DNA of 11,835 nucleotides from CG10-46-32 sp964606465 (GTDB taxonomy: Bacteria; Patescibacteriota; Patescibacteriia; UBA2169), in assembly GCA_964606465.1 (NCBI GenBank), contig CAZSGI010000023.1, forward strand, positions 1 to 11,835. The letters run 5' to 3'. Every line of letters starts with the position of its first letter. Position 1 is the first letter of the stretch. The notes beneath the pieces were generated by a model, which saw only the letters and a list, made by a program, of their open reading frames with translations, was not told the origin of the DNA and did no database searches. Made by a program: the position numbers and the translations under genes. Below, piece by piece: positions 1 through 5,985 of this stretch.

Positions 1-122
1 CGCTCATCGTCGCTCGCAATGACATCAGAGTATGGAACAGCCTCCGGCAAATCAGAAGATTGGTTCACATACCAAATACCCGCAACACCTAAAATGACGA
101 CAATTGGAAAAATTTTTTTCAT
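1..122 (-). CDS. N-terminal part of a membrane-anchored or secreted protein, cut by the window edge
   Basis: An ATG at 122-120 on the minus strand opens a frame that runs without a stop to the window edge (40 full codons). The product starts MKKIFPIVVILGVAGIWYVN, which has two lysines followed by about 15 hydrophobic residues: a signal peptide or N-terminal membrane anchor. An acidic, polar stretch follows, as expected for an exported domain. No Shine-Dalgarno sequence precedes the ATG; the upstream bases are A/T-rich (ATTAAAATTTT) and follow a strong hairpin at 136-171. There is too little sequence to name a family. The start is supported by the N-terminal charge and hydrophobicity pattern and by position at the edge of a divergent intergenic region. 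The rest of the gene lies outside the window. Confidence 0.6.
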   Translation of the reverse strand, partial: MKKIFPIVVILGVAGIWYVNQSSDLPEAVPYSDVIASDDE

Positions 123-135
123 AAAATTTTAATCC

Positions 136-171
136 GCATCGCCGCGTCGGATTCATTCCGCGCGGCGATGC
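136..171 (-). repeat. Strong hairpin in the 5' region of the leftward gene
   Basis: Perfect 11-bp arms (GCATCGCCGCG at 136-146, CGCGGCGATGC at 161-171) are extended inward by a 4-bp stem (148-151 with 157-160) after a single bulged T at 147, leaving a 5-nt loop. Read on the minus strand it lies 13 nt upstream of the ATG at 122, so it would form in that gene's mRNA leader. No long T-tract follows, so it is a weak terminator candidate. A role in leader control or mRNA stability is an inference. Confidence 0.6.
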
Positions 172-189
172 ACTTTGGAAGGGGTTCTC

Positions 190-229
190 TTAAGGGGAAA
201 CCCTTCTTTTATTATGGGTTTCCCCTTAA
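190..229. repeat. Perfect 14-bp inverted repeat between divergent genes
   Basis: TTAAGGGGAAACCC (190-203) and GGGTTTCCCCTTAA (216-229) are exact reverse complements with a 12-nt A/T-rich loop. The element lies between the leftward gene at 122 and the rightward promoter at 254-282. It is not followed by a clear T-tract on either strand, so it is not a textbook terminator. It could be a leader hairpin of the leftward gene, a protein-binding palindrome or an insulator. Its perfection makes it unlikely to be chance. Confidence 0.6.
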
Positions 230-235
230 CTATAG

Positions 236-244
236 TTATCCACA
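236..244 (+). other. Single consensus DnaA-box 9-mer
   Basis: TTATCCACA matches the consensus DnaA box TTATNCACA exactly. It lies just upstream of the promoter at 254-282. No second close match was noticed nearby and no replication-initiation gene is present, so this is not evidence of an origin. It may mark DnaA-responsive transcription of the lexA operon, or it may be chance. Confidence 0.35.
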
Positions 245-253
245 GTTAGGTAG

Positions 254-282
254 TTGACTTTCGGTTTTTCTTCGGTTATCAT
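254..282 (+). promoter_or_regulatory. Sigma70-type promoter of the small-membrane-protein/lexA operon
   Basis: The -35 box is TTGACT (254-259), the spacer is 17 bp, and the -10 box is TATCAT (277-282). Transcription would begin near 289, giving a leader of about 21 nt before the ATG at 310. No Shine-Dalgarno sequence lies in that leader. No other promoter is evident before lexA, so the 111-aa gene and lexA are probably co-transcribed. Confidence 0.7.
260..277 (+). promoter_or_regulatory. Direct repeat TTCGGTT-N4-TTCGGTT in the lexA promoter: candidate operator
   Basis: Two identical heptamers, TTCGGTT at 260-266 and 271-277, lie 11 bp apart (one helical turn) and fill the spacer between the -35 and -10 boxes. 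The layout resembles the direct-repeat SOS box of alphaproteobacterial LexA (GTTC-N7-GTTC), which has the same period, although the half-site differs. Because lexA is usually autoregulated, this is the best candidate LexA operator here. The binding is an inference. Confidence 0.35.
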
Positions 283-309
283 TAAACCATCATCAATCAA
301 CAAACACCT

Positions 310-645
310 ATGGCTACTTCCCTCCTACAACTTACTTTGGCAATCACCCCGGCGCTCCTGGTCGGCGCGTTCATGCGCAGGGTCACCATGCCCTGGGAAA
401 AGGAAAAGCGCCCGAGCGAGCGAGCACTCTTGCTCCGCATGCTCGCCAAGGACGTTACGCGCGTCAAAACTATTATGGCCGCAAACATCACGGCAGTCAA
501 CCAAGGCCGCGCGTGCCCAATGCGCAGACTCCCCCTCTCCAACTGGAACCGTTTGAAAGGCGACGCGCGGTTCCACAAGTATGCAACCGAACCCATCTTT
601 CAGCAGATGATTCGGCAGTTCCGCGAGTGGGAACGCGCATACTAA
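310..645 (+). CDS. Small predicted membrane protein in an operon with lexA
   Basis: The 111-aa product is not recognised. Residues 4-22 are hydrophobic (LLQLTLAITPALLVGAF) and fit one N-terminal membrane segment or signal anchor. They are followed by a strongly basic region (RR, KEKR, many Arg) likely to stay in the cytoplasm, ending in an aromatic, charged tail. The ATG at 310 is the first after a good promoter, about 21 nt from the predicted transcription start. There is no Shine-Dalgarno sequence, as for most genes here. The stop is 11 nt before the lexA start, so the two genes form an operon and this one is probably induced with lexA. By position it may be an SOS-linked protein; small membrane-anchored division inhibitors next to lexA are known in Firmicutes (YneA), but no similarity is claimed. 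Codon-level overlap with another gene is avoided by using the lexA start at 657. Confidence 0.7.
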   Translation: MATSLLQLTLAITPALLVGAFMRRVTMPWEKEKRPSERALLLRMLAKDVTRVKTIMAANITAVNQGRACPMRRLPLSNWNRLKGDARFHKYATEPIFQQMIRQFREWERAY

Positions 646-656
646 CGATACATCAT

Positions 657-1289
657 ATGACCATCATCCTCCCAAACAAGAAACAGCAACTGCTTGATTT
701 TTTGAAATCGTACGTCAAGGACCGAGGGTACGCGCCCACACTCTCCGAGGTCGCAAAAAAATTCAAGGTCTCATCCTTGGCTACGGTGCACGAGCACATG
801 GCGTTCCTGGAGAAGCACGGGTTCATCAAACGCACGGGCAACATCCAGTCCCGGGAACTTGAAATCATTGACCGCAGAAACGGCAACGTGGAACCGACCT
901 TCCTGGAAAGCAGCATGCACAGCCTGCCCTTGGTTGGATTGATTACCGCAGGAGCGCCCATTGAGGCAGTGGAGAACCGCGAAGCGGAGATCGCGGTGCC
1001 CGCGGAGATTACGCGCGGCAGGCAGTGCTATATTCTGAAAGTCCGCGGCGATTCCATGGTTGAATCCCTGATTGCGGACGGGGATTTGGTGATTGTGGAA
1101 AAGACCGAGTACGCCAAAAACGGGGACACGGTGGTTGCGGTGCTGGATGACGGAACCGCCACCTTGAAGAAGTTCTACAAAGAAAAAAACTACGTGCGCC
1201 TCCAGCCCGCGAATGCCAAGTACCAGCCGCTCTTGGTTGAGAACGTGATCATCCGCGGCAGGGTGGTGGGCATTATCCGGAAATACTAA
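657..1289 (+). CDS. lexA: LexA repressor (SOS regulator, self-cleaving)
   Basis: The 210-aa protein has the usual LexA length and layout. An N-terminal winged helix-turn-helix covers about residues 8-60 (YAPTLSEVAKKFKVSS, then a TVHEH recognition region). The C-terminal S24 peptidase domain follows from about 88. The scissile Ala98-Gly99 (ITAGAP), the catalytic Ser133 in GDSMVE and the Lys171 in TATLKKF are all present, so the protein should repress SOS genes and cleave itself when bound to RecA filaments. The ATG at 657 starts the conserved region; a longer in-frame opening at 513 would add 48 residues with no LexA similarity and overlap the upstream gene, so it was rejected. No Shine-Dalgarno sequence is visible. 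It is the second gene of an operon and ends at a bidirectional terminator. Confidence 0.95.
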   Translation: MTIILPNKKQQLLDFLKSYVKDRGYAPTLSEVAKKFKVSSLATVHEHMAFLEKHGFIKRTGNIQSRELEIIDRRNGNVEPTFLESSMHSLPLVGLITAGAPIEAVENREAEIAVPAEITRGRQCYILKVRGDSMVESLIADGDLVIVEKTEYAKNGDTVVAVLDDGTATLKKFYKEKNYVRLQPANAKYQPLLVENVIIRGRVVGIIRKY

Positions 1290-1315
1290 CCATTAACACA
1301 ACAGAGCGAGCTGCC

Positions 1316-1350
1316 AAACAATGATCCGCCTCATCGGCGGATTATTGTTT
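1316..1350. terminator. Bidirectional terminator between convergent lexA and pseudouridine synthase genes
   Basis: A 15-bp stem (AAACAATGATCCGCC with GGCGGATTATTGTTT, one G:U wobble) closes a 5-nt loop. The A/T-rich outer parts give U-rich 3' sides on both strands. The stop codon of the leftward gene (1342-1344) lies inside the 3' arm, an economical overlap of coding sequence and terminator. Confidence 0.75.
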
Positions 1351-2073
1351 TAATGACGCGATTTCTTCTGCCGTCAGGGCGCGGTACGCACCTTCGCGGA
1401 GAGCACCGAGCTCAATCGGCCCCATGCGTACGCGTTTGAGGGATACCACGGATGCGCCGATTACATTGATCATCTGGCGAACCTGGTGCTTGCGGCCCTC
1501 GTGGATGGTGACGGAAACGAGGTATTGGTGCGCGCCGATTTTTCTGATGAGCCGCGCTTTTGCCGGGCTTGTTTTTCCAGTGGTGATGAAGACCCCCCGC
1601 GCAAGACGCTCCAGCCCTTTCTTGAGAAGCCCGGCTCCCCAGTTACCCGGAATCTCCACTATGGCTTCGTACTCCTTTTCGTGCTCAAACTTGGGGTGCG
1701 TGAACTCGTACACGAGCTCCCCGTCGTTGGTGAGAATGAGGAGGCCGGTGGTATCAATATCAAGCCTGCCGACCGGAACCACGCGCTCTGGTGTTTTGAC
1801 GATGTCCAAAACCGTCTTGCGGCCGCGGTCATCAGCCGCGGTTGAGAGCACGCCTTTGGGCTTGTGCAGCACAACATAGACCTCTCGGCCTTCGTGCGCG
1901 AGCGGCTTGCCGTTTATGGTAATGCGGTCGCGGCGAACGTCAACGCGCGTCCCGAGTTTGGTTACCACCGCGCCGTTGACGCGCACCCTTCCGTCGGAAA
2001 TGAGCTTTTCCGCGGCTCGGCGCGAGGCAATCCCCGCGTCCGCTATGGCTTTCTGCAGCACCACCCTCCCCAT
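1342..2073 (-). CDS. RsuA/RluB/RluE/RluF-family rRNA pseudouridine synthase
   Basis: The 243-aa enzyme isomerises a specific uridine in rRNA to pseudouridine. An S4 RNA-binding domain occupies about residues 1-60 (LQKAIADAGIASRRAAEKLI). The catalytic domain follows, with the family motif PVGRLDIDTTGLLILTNDG at 100-118; Asp105 is the catalytic nucleophile. The conserved HEGRKHQVRQM lies at 191-201. Its length matches the short RsuA/RluB group. Sequence motifs alone do not say whether the target is 16S (RsuA) or 23S (RluB) rRNA, so no symbol is given. The ATG at 2073 follows the TAA of the upstream gene with no gap (TAAATG), and a G-rich stretch (GGGGG) 5 nt upstream may act as a ribosome-binding site. 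Translation is probably coupled to the regulator gene before it. Confidence 0.93.
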   Translation of the reverse strand: MGRVVLQKAIADAGIASRRAAEKLISDGRVRVNGAVVTKLGTRVDVRRDRITINGKPLAHEGREVYVVLHKPKGVLSTAADDRGRKTVLDIVKTPERVVPVGRLDIDTTGLLILTNDGELVYEFTHPKFEHEKEYEAIVEIPGNWGAGLLKKGLERLARGVFITTGKTSPAKARLIRKIGAHQYLVSVTIHEGRKHQVRQMINVIGASVVSLKRVRMGPIELGALREGAYRALTAEEIASLKQ

Positions 2074-2637
2074 TTAGACCCCCAGCTTATTGATGACCGT
2101 AACCTTGCGGCCGTTCAGGATGGTAAAAATGAACCGGTCCCCCAGCTCAACGCGCTGCTGGAACTCCTTCTTGTTCATCACCGTATACTTTAAGTCTCTG
2201 CCGGTTTCTTTCAGGTACGCCTTAACCAGTTTTTCGAGCTTGGTTTTGTGCACGCGACCCACGATAAAGATATCAACCGGCGATTCGGCCTGGCCCACGA
2301 ACGAACCGGAGAGTACGAGCAGGTCCATGCTCCCCACCTTCTCAAGCTGACCCACGAGCTTCTGCTCGCCCAGCTCGTTGGATTTCAGGAGCAGCGTCTT
2401 AAGCTCCGGAACCAACAGAAAATCCCGGTTCACGCTGTAGTACTTGCGCTTGTCCTTTTCCTGCGAAACCACGAGCCCGACATTCTCCAGGTTCTCAAGC
2501 TCCCGGCGGACCGAATTCAAGTGCTCGCCCAAGGTGCGGGCAGTCTCACGGATGTAGTAGTCCCGCTCATCGTTTTGCCCCAAAAAGAGCTTTAAAAGCT
2601 TCACCCGAACCTTTGACCCGAAAATGTGCTCAAGCAT
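2074..2637 (-). CDS. Winged-helix transcriptional regulator with a degenerate nucleotidyltransferase-like domain
   Basis: The 187-aa product (from ATG 2637) has an N-terminal winged-helix domain over about the first 70 residues: RETARTLGEHLNSVRRELENL as the helix-turn-helix, and QEKDKRKYYSVN as the wing. A second domain starts near LLVLSGSFVGQAESPVDIFIVG. This resembles the minimal nucleotidyltransferase motif (GS...SD-x-D), but the first aspartate is replaced by Pro, so catalysis is doubtful and the domain may sense a ligand or mediate dimerisation. An in-frame TTG at 2643 would add two residues; ATG 2637 is preferred and begins MLEHIFGSKVRVKLL. No Shine-Dalgarno sequence is seen. A promoter with a palindromic -10 lies about 30 nt upstream and is shared with the divergent 728-aa gene, so autoregulation and control of that neighbour are plausible. 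The domain calls are from motif recognition only. Confidence 0.8.
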   Translation of the reverse strand: MLEHIFGSKVRVKLLKLFLGQNDERDYYIRETARTLGEHLNSVRRELENLENVGLVVSQEKDKRKYYSVNRDFLLVPELKTLLLKSNELGEQKLVGQLEKVGSMDLLVLSGSFVGQAESPVDIFIVGRVHKTKLEKLVKAYLKETGRDLKYTVMNKKEFQQRVELGDRFIFTILNGRKVTVINKLGV

Positions 2638-2646
2638 ACACAAAAT

Positions 2647-2675
2647 TTGTTCAATACTGGCAGGTGTAGTATACT
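2647..2675 (+). promoter_or_regulatory. Candidate promoter for the 728-aa gene
   Basis: TTGTTC (2647-2652), a 17-bp spacer and TATACT (2670-2675). The -35 is weak and the -10 strong. Transcription would begin near 2682, giving a leader of about 53 nt before ATG 2735. The -10 is embedded in a palindrome that also provides the -10 of the opposite promoter. Confidence 0.45.
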
Positions 2676-2677
2676 AC
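2666..2677. promoter_or_regulatory. 12-bp perfect palindrome covering both divergent -10 boxes: candidate operator
   Basis: GTAGTATACTAC is its own reverse complement and contains TATACT on both strands. A dimeric regulator bound here would block both promoters. The obvious candidate is the winged-helix regulator encoded immediately to the left. Binding is an inference. Confidence 0.4.
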
Positions 2678-2697
2678 CCGTATCACCCGAGCGTCAA
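2668..2697 (-). promoter_or_regulatory. Promoter of the regulator/pseudouridine synthase operon
   Basis: On the minus strand: TTGACG (2697-2692), an 18-bp spacer and TATACT (2673-2668). The predicted start is near 2661, giving a leader of about 24 nt before ATG 2637. Confidence 0.65.
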
Positions 2698-2734
2698 CCC
2701 AAGCCTACCTCAGTAGATATACGCTCAATCGCTT

Positions 2735-4921
2735 ATGAAAAGCCTACCGGAAAACATGGTGGCGACCCAAGTGATCAGGCAGTCCGGATCCCCGGGGTCT
2801 TTGCACGTCTTTGAGCTCTCGCACGAACGAGCCGTTGATAAGAAGCTCCTGCTGCTCGTGGAGATAGAGGTGTCCGACAAAGACAACGAGGGGATTGTGG
2901 AGGATATCGCGCGAGAAATTGAACAGGAGTTCTTCAACGCCCCCACCAAAGAAACGGAGTACGCGTTTGAAAATGCGCTCGCCAAGGCGAACATACGGGT
3001 CAAAGACACACTGCTCGTAAAACCGAAAAACTGGCTGAACCGGATGCACGTCATCGTGCTCGCGCTCGCGGGACCCGAAGCTTACCTCGCTTCGGTCGGC
3101 ATGGTGCACGCGTTTCTGGTACACCGCGAAAAAATCGTCGACGTGCTCCGGTCTCCGGACGGACACGCCGCGCCGCCCAACCCGCTGAAGCTCTTCACCA
3201 ACATCGTGAGCGGAAAACTCGGGCCGGAAACGGCCATGGTGCTCGCGAACGAATCCGTACTCGACTACCTCTCGGTAGAGCGCATCAGAAAATGCGCGCA
3301 GGAGTTCGACGCCCAAGAAGCGGCGGAGGCGCTCACCGAGCTCCTGGCACAGGCGCCCTCGAACAAGCAGTTCGGCCTGGCCGTGGTCTCCCCGCTACCC
3401 CGCCCGCTGCCCGAGACCGTGATTCCGGACCGCCCATTGAGAGCGCCGCTCACCCGGCAGTACGCGCCGTTCGAACCGGCGTACGGCCGGTACGGAGAGG
3501 AGGAGGAAGCGGATGCGTACCCCTCCGGAGCGCCCGAGGAGCCGTACGAGCGCTTTGACTCAAGCGGCCGAGCTACCCGTGCCCTCCTCGGCACGCTGCT
3601 CGTCGCCTCCCAAGCGGCGCTCACCGTGCTGCTCTCGTTGCTCGCCAAACTACTCGAGGGGCTCCAGCTACTCATAAAGCGGACCGGACCCGCACTCGCC
3701 TCGTTCGCGCGGGCAACGCTCGCCACGGTACGGAACGCGGAGAGCAGAACGTACTTCCTCCGCCGGGTAAAAGACGCCGCCGGAAACGCGGCGTACCGCG
3801 CCATGCACGCGCCGTCAAGAAAACGCCAGCTCGCCGGAGCGGCCGTAGCGGTGCTCGCGGTGGTGTTCGTCGCGAGCGTGCTGCTCCGCGCCAGCAAGCA
3901 GAACCGAGAACAGGCGAGCACCGACTTCCAAGCGGGCATCTCCGAAATCGAACAAAAAATCGGCGAGGCCGAAGCGTCCCTCATCTACGGGAATAAAATA
4001 AAATCCCAAACCGTCTTGGCTGAAGCCCAAGCCTCCCTCGCGGCCCTCGCGCACGAATTCCCCGACGAAGAAGAGCGCCTGGCCGCGGCGGCTCTCTCCA
4101 TCGAATCGCTCCAGAACAGAGCGGAGAAAAAGCAGCCCATCACCGCCATCCAGGTGGTGGCGACCGTCATCCCCGCACCCATCGGCCCGAACGAAGCCGG
4201 CCTCGTCCAGCTCGGGGATTCGCTGTACTTCTACGACGGCATCCAGGAACGGGTGGCGAGCCTCGACGTTCGGAACCAGCTGCTGCTCTCCCTCGCGCTC
4301 TCTGACCAAGGGATGGAATCGTTCAGCACCGCGCTCCCGCTCTCGGACGCTGAAATCGCGCTCCTGGCCCGGGATGCCGTGCTCCTCGTGGACGCGAGCC
4401 GCGAAACCGTCGCAAAGCAATCGTTCCCCTTTGATCCCGAACGCGCCAAACCGTTCGCAGCATACGCCCGGAACCTGTACACCTTCAACCCGGAGCAGAA
4501 CCAGATCGTCAGGTACCGCCGCGCCGGCACCGGATTCACCGCGCCCCAAAACTGGCTCACTGGCGAGTACGAGCTCGCGACCATGCGGGACATCAGCGTT
4601 GATGGGTTCGTGTACCTCATCGATTCGCAGGGGACCATCCACGTCTTTCTGCGCGGTACCATCAACAAAACCATCCCCTGGCCCGCGCAGGACCTGCCCG
4701 GAACCTCGGTCCGGCTCTACACCCGCGAGGATCTCGACGTATTTTACGTCCTCGACCCCGAGCGCACCCGGATCGTTCGCATCAACAAAGACGGCGCCCT
4801 CGAAACCCAGCTCACCTCACCCATGCTCGAAAAAGCAACGGACCTCGTGGTTGACGGACGCGGAGAGAACCTCTACGTGCTCGCCGCGGACAAGATCTAC
4901 CAGATACCAATCGCGCCGTAA
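2735..4921 (+). CDS. Membrane protein with degenerate PP2C-like domain, coiled-coil stalk and predicted beta-propeller
   Basis: The 728-aa product has no firm family name. Residues about 20-220 resemble a PP2C phosphatase fold: FENALAKANIRVKD, then AYLASVGMVHAFLV where PP2C enzymes have an ANVGDSRAYL-like strand, and a downstream VLANESVLDYLS where they have an SDG motif. The metal-binding aspartates are missing, so it is probably a pseudophosphatase. A Pro/Glu/Tyr-rich linker spans 220-280. Residues 283-314 are hydrophobic and may be amphipathic or a second membrane segment. A clear transmembrane helix lies at 366-385. A charged helical, coiled-coil-like stretch (386-465) follows. Residues 466-728 contain repeated beta-rich units (SLYFYDGI, FVYLIDSQGTIHVF, DVFYVLDPERTRIVRINKDG, NLYVLAADKIYQI) typical of a propeller. 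With one membrane crossing, the propeller would be outside the cell. ATG 2735 is the first start; ATG 2756 is an alternative. No Shine-Dalgarno sequence is seen. Confidence 0.75.
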   Translation: MKSLPENMVATQVIRQSGSPGSLHVFELSHERAVDKKLLLLVEIEVSDKDNEGIVEDIAREIEQEFFNAPTKETEYAFENALAKANIRVKDTLLVKPKNWLNRMHVIVLALAGPEAYLASVGMVHAFLVHREKIVDVLRSPDGHAAPPNPLKLFTNIVSGKLGPETAMVLANESVLDYLSVERIRKCAQEFDAQEAAEALTELLAQAPSNKQFGLAVVSPLPRPLPETVIPDRPLRAPLTRQYAPFEPAYGRYGEEEEADAYPSGAPEEPYERFDSSGRATRALLGTLLVASQAALTVLLSLLAKLLEGLQLLIKRTGPALASFARATLATVRNAESRTYFLRRVKDAAGNAAYRAMHAPSRKRQLAGAAVAVLAVVFVASVLLRASKQNREQASTDFQAGISEIEQKIGEAEASLIYGNKIKSQTVLAEAQASLAALAHEFPDEEERLAAAALSIESLQNRAEKKQPITAIQVVATVIPAPIGPNEAGLVQLGDSLYFYDGIQERVASLDVRNQLLLSLALSDQGMESFSTALPLSDAEIALLARDAVLLVDASRETVAKQSFPFDPERAKPFAAYARNLYTFNPEQNQIVRYRRAGTGFTAPQNWLTGEYELATMRDISVDGFVYLIDSQGTIHVFLRGTINKTIPWPAQDLPGTSVRLYTREDLDVFYVLDPERTRIVRINKDGALETQLTSPMLEKATDLVVDGRGENLYVLAADKIYQIPIAP

Positions 4922-4924
4922 CGA

Positions 4925-4960
4925 AAAACGCGAGCCCCTTTTCGGGGAGGCTCGCGTTTT
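4925..4960. terminator. Bidirectional terminator between the 728-aa gene and rplL
   Basis: AAAACGCGAGCC (4925-4936) and GGCTCGCGTTTT (4949-4960) are exact reverse complements with a 12-nt C/T/G-rich loop. Both strands end the stem in four T residues. It begins 4 nt after the end of the rightward gene and lies 13 nt from the end of leftward rplL, so it serves both convergent transcripts. Confidence 0.85.
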
Positions 4961-4973
4961 GCAAACCGAAACC

Positions 4974-5420
4974 TTACTTCAGGGTAACCTGCGCGCCCGC
5001 TGCCTCAAGCTTCTTCTTCATGGCTTCGGCATCCTCCTTCTTGAGCCCCTCTTTCACGATTTTCGGAGCGCCGTCCACCAAATCCTTGGCTTCCTTGAGC
5101 CCCAGCTCAGTCACCTCGCGAACCGCCTTGATGACCGCGATCTTGTTCGCGCCAACGCTTTTGAGCTCAACGTCGAACGCCGACTTCTCTTCCGCGCTCG
5201 CCGCATCCCCGGCAGGGGCGGTGGGAGCGCCCCCGAGCACCACGGGCGCGGCGGCCGATACCCCGAACTTCTCCTCCAGGATCTTGACGAGCTCCGAGAG
5301 GTCAAGCACGGACAGCTGCTCGATCTTCCCCACGAGGTCTCTAAACTTCGCCGGAACCTCAACGGCTTTCGCATCCTCCGCTGCCTGCGCAGCGCCGTTT
5401 GTTGCTTCTTCTTTTTTCAT
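4974..5420 (-). CDS. rplL: 50S ribosomal protein L7/L12 (bL12)
   Basis: The 148-aa protein forms the dimeric ribosomal stalk that recruits translational GTPases. The N-terminal dimerisation region is about 25-55 (LVGKIEQLSVLDLSELVKILEEKFG). An Ala/Pro/Gly hinge spans 56-78. The C-terminal domain is 79-148, with the conserved KIAVIKAVREVTELGLKEAKDLV and a GAQVTLK end. Most bL12 proteins are 120-125 aa; this one carries about 24 extra, Ala/Glu/Lys-rich N-terminal residues. The ATG at 5420 is well supported by an AAGGAG sequence 7 nt upstream, so the extension is real if this start is used. It is the second gene of the L10 operon, 43 nt after rplJ, and ends at a bidirectional terminator. Stalk assembly uses L10, encoded next to it. 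Confidence 0.97.
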   Translation of the reverse strand: MKKEEATNGAAQAAEDAKAVEVPAKFRDLVGKIEQLSVLDLSELVKILEEKFGVSAAAPVVLGGAPTAPAGDAASAEEKSAFDVELKSVGANKIAVIKAVREVTELGLKEAKDLVDGAPKIVKEGLKKEDAEAMKKKLEAAGAQVTLK

Positions 5421-5427
5421 ATATGGT

Positions 5428-5433
5428 CTCCTT
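5428..5433 (-). promoter_or_regulatory. Strong Shine-Dalgarno sequence of rplL
   Basis: AAGGAG on the minus strand lies 7 nt before the rplL ATG. It is the only canonical Shine-Dalgarno I find before a gene start in this window. It fits the need to make several L12 copies per L10, and it fixes the rplL start that gives the N-terminal extension. Confidence 0.85.
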
Positions 5434-5463
5434 ATCGTATGTTACTGGTGAAGACAAAGGTAC

Positions 5464-5985
5464 CTACGCTCTCGCGTTTTTGATGCCGTAGAGCACCTGC
5501 ACCAACCCCCGAATCGTTCCAGCGAGGACGTTTGCGAATCCGGAAAGGGGCGCATTGAGGGAACCGACCAGTTTTGCGTACAGCTCGGACCTTGTGGGGA
5601 GCTTGGAGAGCGCCGCCACCCGAGCCTCGTCAATGACGGTACGCTCCAAAACGCCTCCGTACAGCTTGAGCGCTTTGTGTTTCTTCTGGAATTCGGCGAG
5701 CACCCTGGCGGACGAAACCTCGTCAGAAAGCGCGAACGCGACCGCGAGCCCGGTTCCGAGATTTTTGACGTCAACGTCAAGCTTGGCCTCGGCGAGCACG
5801 CGCGCGAAGAGTGTCTTCTTGATGACCCGGAACGCCACGTTTTCTTGGCGCAATTTTTTCCTCAACAGAGAGAGTTCGGGAACCGAAAGCCCGTGGTAGC
5901 CCACAAAAACCATTGATTTGGCGTCTGAAACGTACTGCTTGGCCTCGGATGCGGCCTGCTCTTTTTGTTGTCGTGTTTTCGGCAT
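5464..5985 (-). CDS. rplJ: 50S ribosomal protein L10 (uL10)
   Basis: The 173-aa protein anchors L12 dimers to 23S rRNA at the stalk base. The family pattern is present: KQYVSDAKSMVFVGYHGLSV near 16-35, LRKKLRQENVAFRVIKKTLF at 41-60, GLAVAFA near 79-85, and the helical C-terminal part LPTRSELYAKLVGSLNAPLSG at 129-149, ending with the L12-binding helix. The length is usual for the family. The chosen ATG at 5985 begins MPKTRQQKEQ; a longer frame from 6069 reads through the leader terminator and was rejected. There is no Shine-Dalgarno sequence. The gene is preceded by its own promoter and an attenuator-type leader, and L10 complexed with L12 probably controls it, as known for this operon in other bacteria. 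Confidence 0.95.
   Translation of the reverse strand: MPKTRQQKEQAASEAKQYVSDAKSMVFVGYHGLSVPELSLLRKKLRQENVAFRVIKKTLFARVLAEAKLDVDVKNLGTGLAVAFALSDEVSSARVLAEFQKKHKALKLYGGVLERTVIDEARVAALSKLPTRSELYAKLVGSLNAPLSGFANVLAGTIRGLVQVLYGIKNARA

Noticed and set aside
236..244. Replication origin suggested by the DnaA box
   Set aside because: Only one box was found, with no AT-rich unwinding element or dnaA/dnaN gene nearby.
225..259. Leftward promoter (TATAGT -10) for the gene at 1-122
   Set aside because: No recognisable -35 sequence at the right spacing on the minus strand.
513..656. Upstream extension of lexA giving a 258-aa protein
   Set aside because: The extra 48 residues have no LexA similarity and overlap the 111-aa gene; the conserved domain starts at the ATG at 657.
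2714..2723. Alternative -10 box (TAGATA/TATACG) close to the 728-aa gene start
   Set aside because: No acceptable -35 at 16-18 bp; TATACT at 2670-2675 is better.
3815..4642. Leftward open frame opposite the 728-aa gene
   Set aside because: Shadow frame; the rightward protein has a membrane helix and propeller-like repeats that explain the region.
4374..5483. Long rightward open frame across the 728-aa gene and rplL
   Set aside because: It overlaps two well-supported genes and a terminator, and its product is low-complexity Ser/Arg/Pro-rich sequence typical of a shadow frame in GC-rich DNA.
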